Shown here: in pieces, positions 61,419-64,000 of the stretch
Layout of the letters: the number at the start of each line of letters is the position of its first letter
Position numbering within the stretch: position 1 is the first letter of the stretch
From: Pseudonocardia thermophila
Lineage (GTDB): Bacteria; Actinomycetota; Actinomycetes; Mycobacteriales; Pseudonocardiaceae
Direction: 5' to 3'
Assembly (NCBI RefSeq): GCF_900142365.1
Contig: NZ_FRAP01000025.1
Location: 1-64,000 of the forward strand
DNA length: 64,000 bases
The notes under the pieces: generated by a model
Seen by the model: the letters and a program-made list of their open reading frames with translations, nothing else
Database searches by the model: none
What the model was told of the DNA's origin: nothing
Position numbers and translations under genes: made by a program

Positions 61419-62951
61419 TCACGCGCGGGTCAGCGCGCCACGGATCTCGGTCTTGAGGACCTTGCCGACGGTGGAGCGCGGCAGGTCGGGCCAGATCTCG
61501 ATCTGCTTGGGCGCCTTGACGCTGCCGATGCGCTCCTTCGCGAACGCGATCAGCTCGGCCGGGTCGATCTCAGCGCCGGGCTGCAGCTGCACCACCGCAG
61601 TGACGCGCTCGCCCCACTTCTCGTCCGGCAGCCCGACGACAGCGCAGTCGCGGACGGCCTCGTGCGCCATCAGCGCCTGCTCGACCTCGGCCGAGTAGAC
61701 GTTGAAGCCACCGGTGATCACCATGTCCTTGGCGCGGTCGACGATGTAGAGGTAGCCCTCTTCATCGAGGTAACCGATGTCGCCGGTGTGGTGCCACCCG
61801 AACCGGGACGCCTCCAAGGTGGCTTCCGGGTTGCGGTAGTAGCCGGCCATCACCAGCGAGCCGCGCACGCAGATCTCGCCGCGCTCGCCCCGCGGCAGCG
61901 GGTTCCCCTCCGGGTCGAGGATCGCCACCGTGACCAGCGGCGTCGGCTTGCCGGCCGAGGCGAGCCGGGACGTCGCGATCGAGCCGTCGGGCAGCCGGTG
62001 CTCGGCGGGCGACATCGTCGAGATCATCATCGGCGCCTCGGACTGGCCGAACAGCTGCGCCATCGGGCCGATCCGCTCCAGCGCCTCGGCGAGCCGGGCC
62101 GTCGACATCGGCGCTGCCCCGTACCAGAAGCACTGCAGCGATGACAGATCGGTGCTGTCCAGCGCCGGGTGGCCGAGCAGCATGTAGATCACCGTCGGCG
62201 GAAGGAACGTGTGCGTCACCCGGTGCTGCTCGATCAGCTCCAGGAACCGCCCGACGTCCGGCTTCGGCATGATCACGATCTCGCCGCCGCGGGCCATGAC
62301 CGGGAAGCAGAGCACCCCGGCCGCGTGCGTCAGCGGCGCGAGCGCCAGGTACACCGGGCGGCCCTCGAAGGGGTAGCTCATCAGCGTGATCGCCGACATC
62401 ACCTCGAGGTTGCGGTCGGTGAGCATCACCCCCTTCGGTCGTCCGGTCGTGCCCCCGGTGCCCACCAGCGCCACCACGTCGTCGGGTGGCGGGGCCTCGA
62501 CGGGCGGATCGGCGCGGGCGGCGTCCAGCCAGTCGTCGAACCCGGCGGCCAGGCCGTCGCCCGGCCCGAACCGGACGAGTGTCGTGAGCTTCGGCAGCCC
62601 CGGCGCGATCTCGGCGACCAGCTCGTCGAACGCCGGCTGGTACAGCAACGCGGAGCACTCGAACAGGTCGAGCAGCTCTGCGTTCTCGGCCGCCGCGTTG
62701 CGCGGGTTGATCGGGCACCACACCGCACCCGCCCGGGCGATCCCGAAGACGCAGGTGAATGCGGTGGGATCGTTGGCGGACAGGATGCCGACCTTGTCCC
62801 CGGGCGCCACACCGGAGCGGCGCAGCGCGCGGGCCACGGTGCGGGAGAGCGCCACGACCTCGCCGTAGGTCCGGGACGTGCCGTCGATCGTGAGGCACGG
62901 TGCCCCGGGATCCAGGGAGGCGCCCTTGTCCAGGTAGAAGCTCAGCGACAT
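61419..62951 (-). CDS. Acyl-CoA synthetase (AMP-forming, fatty acid type)
   Basis: 510 residues. The AMP-binding P-loop is GTGGTTGRPKGVM (the usual first Ser-Gly is Gly-Gly), followed by FGQSEAPM in place of the usual YGxTE, the hinge region and the C-terminal lysine in PRSTVGKVLKTEIR. It activates a carboxylic acid to its CoA ester. First gene of the unit with the LLM oxidoreductase and SDR, divergent from a TetR regulator; minus-strand TTGACA - 17 bp - CACGGT lies upstream. Confidence 0.93.
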   Translation of the reverse strand: MSLSFYLDKGASLDPGAPCLTIDGTSRTYGEVVALSRTVARALRRSGVAPGDKVGILSANDPTAFTCVFGIARAGAVWCPINPRNAAAENAELLDLFECSALLYQPAFDELVAEIAPGLPKLTTLVRFGPGDGLAAGFDDWLDAARADPPVEAPPPDDVVALVGTGGTTGRPKGVMLTDRNLEVMSAITLMSYPFEGRPVYLALAPLTHAAGVLCFPVMARGGEIVIMPKPDVGRFLELIEQHRVTHTFLPPTVIYMLLGHPALDSTDLSSLQCFWYGAAPMSTARLAEALERIGPMAQLFGQSEAPMMISTMSPAEHRLPDGSIATSRLASAGKPTPLVTVAILDPEGNPLPRGERGEICVRGSLVMAGYYRNPEATLEASRFGWHHTGDIGYLDEEGYLYIVDRAKDMVITGGFNVYSAEVEQALMAHEAVRDCAVVGLPDEKWGERVTAVVQLQPGAEIDPAELIAFAKERIGSVKAPKQIEIWPDLPRSTVGKVLKTEIRGALTRA

Positions 62952-62981
62952 CGCCGCCCCCCGATCGATCCACCATCGGCT

Positions 62982-63071
62982 GTGATGACAGTCACGACCG
63001 TGGCCCGGTGCTGGACGGATGTCAAGATTTTTCTGGACGAGTGGTCAAAGAATCCACCCGACGGTTACCGT
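62982..63071. promoter_or_regulatory. Divergent promoter region, acyl-CoA synthetase / TetR
   Basis: Minus-strand -35 TTGACA (63025-63020) and -10 CACGGT (63002-62997) with a 17-bp spacer. GTGATGACAGTCAC (62982-62995) is an imperfect palindrome next to the start point and a candidate TetR operator. Plus-strand TACCGT (63066-63071) lies six bases before the TetR GTG. Confidence 0.5.
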
Positions 63072-63077
63072 GACGCG

Positions 63078-63695
63078 GTGACCAGTTCAGCAGCCGCCCG
63101 GCTGCGGGGTCGCGTGGACAAGTTCGAGCAGCGCCGCCGCGAACTCGCCGACGCGGCGCTGCACACCTTGGCGGACCTCGGCTACGCGCGCACCAGCCTG
63201 CGTACGATCGCGGAGAACACGTCGTTCTCCCACGGCCTGCTGCACTACTACTTCGCCGACAAGATCGAGCTCATCACGTACTGCGTGCAGCGGTACAAGG
63301 CCGCGTGCACCGAGCGCTACTCGGTGCTCGTCGCGGAGGCGACCACCCCGGAGGAGCTGGCGATCGCCTGCGGGGACGGGCTCGCGGCCACCCTCGCCGA
63401 CGCGCCGCTCATGCACCGGCTCTGGTACGACCTGCGCAACCAGTCGATGTTCGAGGAAGGGTTCCGCGCCGACGTCGCGGAGATCGACGCCGGTCTGCAG
63501 GCGATGATCTGGGACCTCGTGCGCGCCTACGCCGAGCTGGCCGGTGCGCAGCCGAGCTGCACAGCGGCCGAGGCGTACGCGCTGTTCGACGGGTTGTTCC
63601 TGCACGCGCTGCAGCAGTACCTGGGCGGAGCCGAGACGGCGCTCGACGAGCTGCGGCAGCGGTGCCGCGACCTGCTGCCGCGGCTGGTGGGCTGA
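63078..63695 (+). CDS. TetR-family transcriptional regulator
   Basis: 205 residues. Helix-turn-helix about 22-66 (LADLGYARTSLRTIAENTSFSHGLLHYYFADKIELI split over the fold), then a helical C-terminal domain with a Trp/Tyr-lined region (HRLWYDLRNQSMFEEGF) suited to binding a hydrophobic ligand, perhaps an acyl-CoA. The GTG at 63078 lies six bases after TACCGT, so it is probably leaderless. It is divergent from, and likely controls, the acyl-CoA synthetase unit. Confidence 0.92.
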   Translation: MTSSAAARLRGRVDKFEQRRRELADAALHTLADLGYARTSLRTIAENTSFSHGLLHYYFADKIELITYCVQRYKAACTERYSVLVAEATTPEELAIACGDGLAATLADAPLMHRLWYDLRNQSMFEEGFRADVAEIDAGLQAMIWDLVRAYAELAGAQPSCTAAEAYALFDGLFLHALQQYLGGAETALDELRQRCRDLLPRLVG

Positions 63696-63724
63696 GGTTG
63701 CCGGGTTGCCCGGTCCGCGCTTCC

Positions 63725-64000
63725 TCAGTCCTCGTCGTCGTCGTCGTGGTCCTCGTCGTCGCTGCCCGACGAGGAGCTGCTCTCCTGCGACGACCCGTCG
63801 TCGCCGCCGTTCTCTTTGAGCCACTTGCGCACGCCGCCGGCGCCGTAGATCGGGCCGTCGTAGGTCATGCCGCGGGCGGCGTACTCCTTCGACGCGTTCA
63901 CGACCTCGACGAGGTCGCCGACCTTGAGGTAGGAGAACCAGAACTTGGCGTCCTCGAGGGGCAGATGCACGCAGCCGCCGGACGGGTTCTCCGGGTCACC
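63725..64000 (-). CDS. L,D-transpeptidase, C-terminal part (runs off the window)
   Basis: Only the last 91 residues lie in the window and the gene continues past 64000. PENPSGGCVHLPLEDAKFWF is the catalytic YkuD motif with nucleophile Cys in SGGCVHLP, followed by VGDLVEVVNAS, the usual end of the domain. L,D-transpeptidases make 3-3 peptidoglycan cross-links outside the membrane. After the domain comes a roughly 50-residue extension with a strongly acidic, Ser-rich tail (GGDDGSSQESSSSSGSDDED, then HDDDDED), unusual for the family and of unknown role. Confidence 0.88.
   Translation of the reverse strand, partial: GDPENPSGGCVHLPLEDAKFWFSYLKVGDLVEVVNASKEYAARGMTYDGPIYGAGGVRKWLKENGGDDGSSQESSSSSGSDDEDHDDDDED

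Overview
The window is very GC-rich, uses GTG starts freely, has many promoters with a TANNNT -10 box 6-8 bases before the start codon (leaderless mRNAs), and contains F420-type oxidoreductases, a BioQ-type biotin regulator and the gene order thyX-dapA-rnj also known from mycobacteria. This points to a chromosomal segment of a Pseudonocardia-like actinomycete. No tRNA, rRNA, CRISPR array, intact insertion sequence or prophage was seen. A frameshifted regulator and a possible serine-recombinase remnant lie near 52-54 kb.

Layout. 0.1-1.6 kb: a ribbon-helix-helix protein and a DUF4097-like beta-repeat protein (minus), divergent from the thyX-dapA-rnj housekeeping block (1.7-6.0 kb). 6.4-10.3 kb: small SnoaL-like protein, amino acid permease, SDR and threonine-aldolase-like enzyme. 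10.3-16.0 kb: a two-component system followed by a binding-protein/permease/ATPase importer of the FbpABC/AfuABC type, closed by a hairpin terminator. 16.0-16.3 kb: a two-armed array of 22-bp repeats. 16.4-18.5 kb: MarR regulator divergent from an F420-type nitroreductase and an FAD monooxygenase. 18.5-23.4 kb: biotin operon bioB-bioA-bioF-bioD with a divergent BioQ-like repressor. 23.4-31 kb: small transcription units: M20 hydrolase/XRE-cupin, an ACT-domain protein behind a branched-chain-amino-acid leader peptide, TetR/NAD-dependent reductase, DUF2332, ABATE/CGNR regulator, a lipoprotein and a DedA protein.

31.0-50.7 kb is the most distinctive part: fifteen tightly overlapping minus-strand genes, divergent from three plus-strand genes (second flavin/Fe-S oxidoreductase, IclR regulator, CitE-like lyase). 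It carries a complete oligopeptide-type ABC importer, two FMN/Fe-S/FAD oxidoreductases, a CMD-like protein, a DUF2848 protein, a maleate-isomerase-like enzyme, an SDR, an alpha/beta-hydrolase without its catalytic Ser and His, a family III CoA transferase, a cyclase, an MmgE/PrpD protein and a dihydropyrimidinase-type amidohydrolase. I read it as a self-contained uptake and catabolic system for an unidentified, probably nitrogen-containing small molecule ending in CoA-activated acids; the substrate cannot be named from sequence.

50.7-64 kb: Rv2258c-like methyltransferase, broken LuxR regulator, SDR, membrane-anchored Hsp70-like protein, then an acyl-CoA block (LLM oxidoreductase, acetoacetyl-CoA synthetase, SDR, second LLM oxidoreductase, acyl-CoA synthetase) with a divergent TetR regulator, and finally the C-terminal part of an L,D-transpeptidase that runs off the window.
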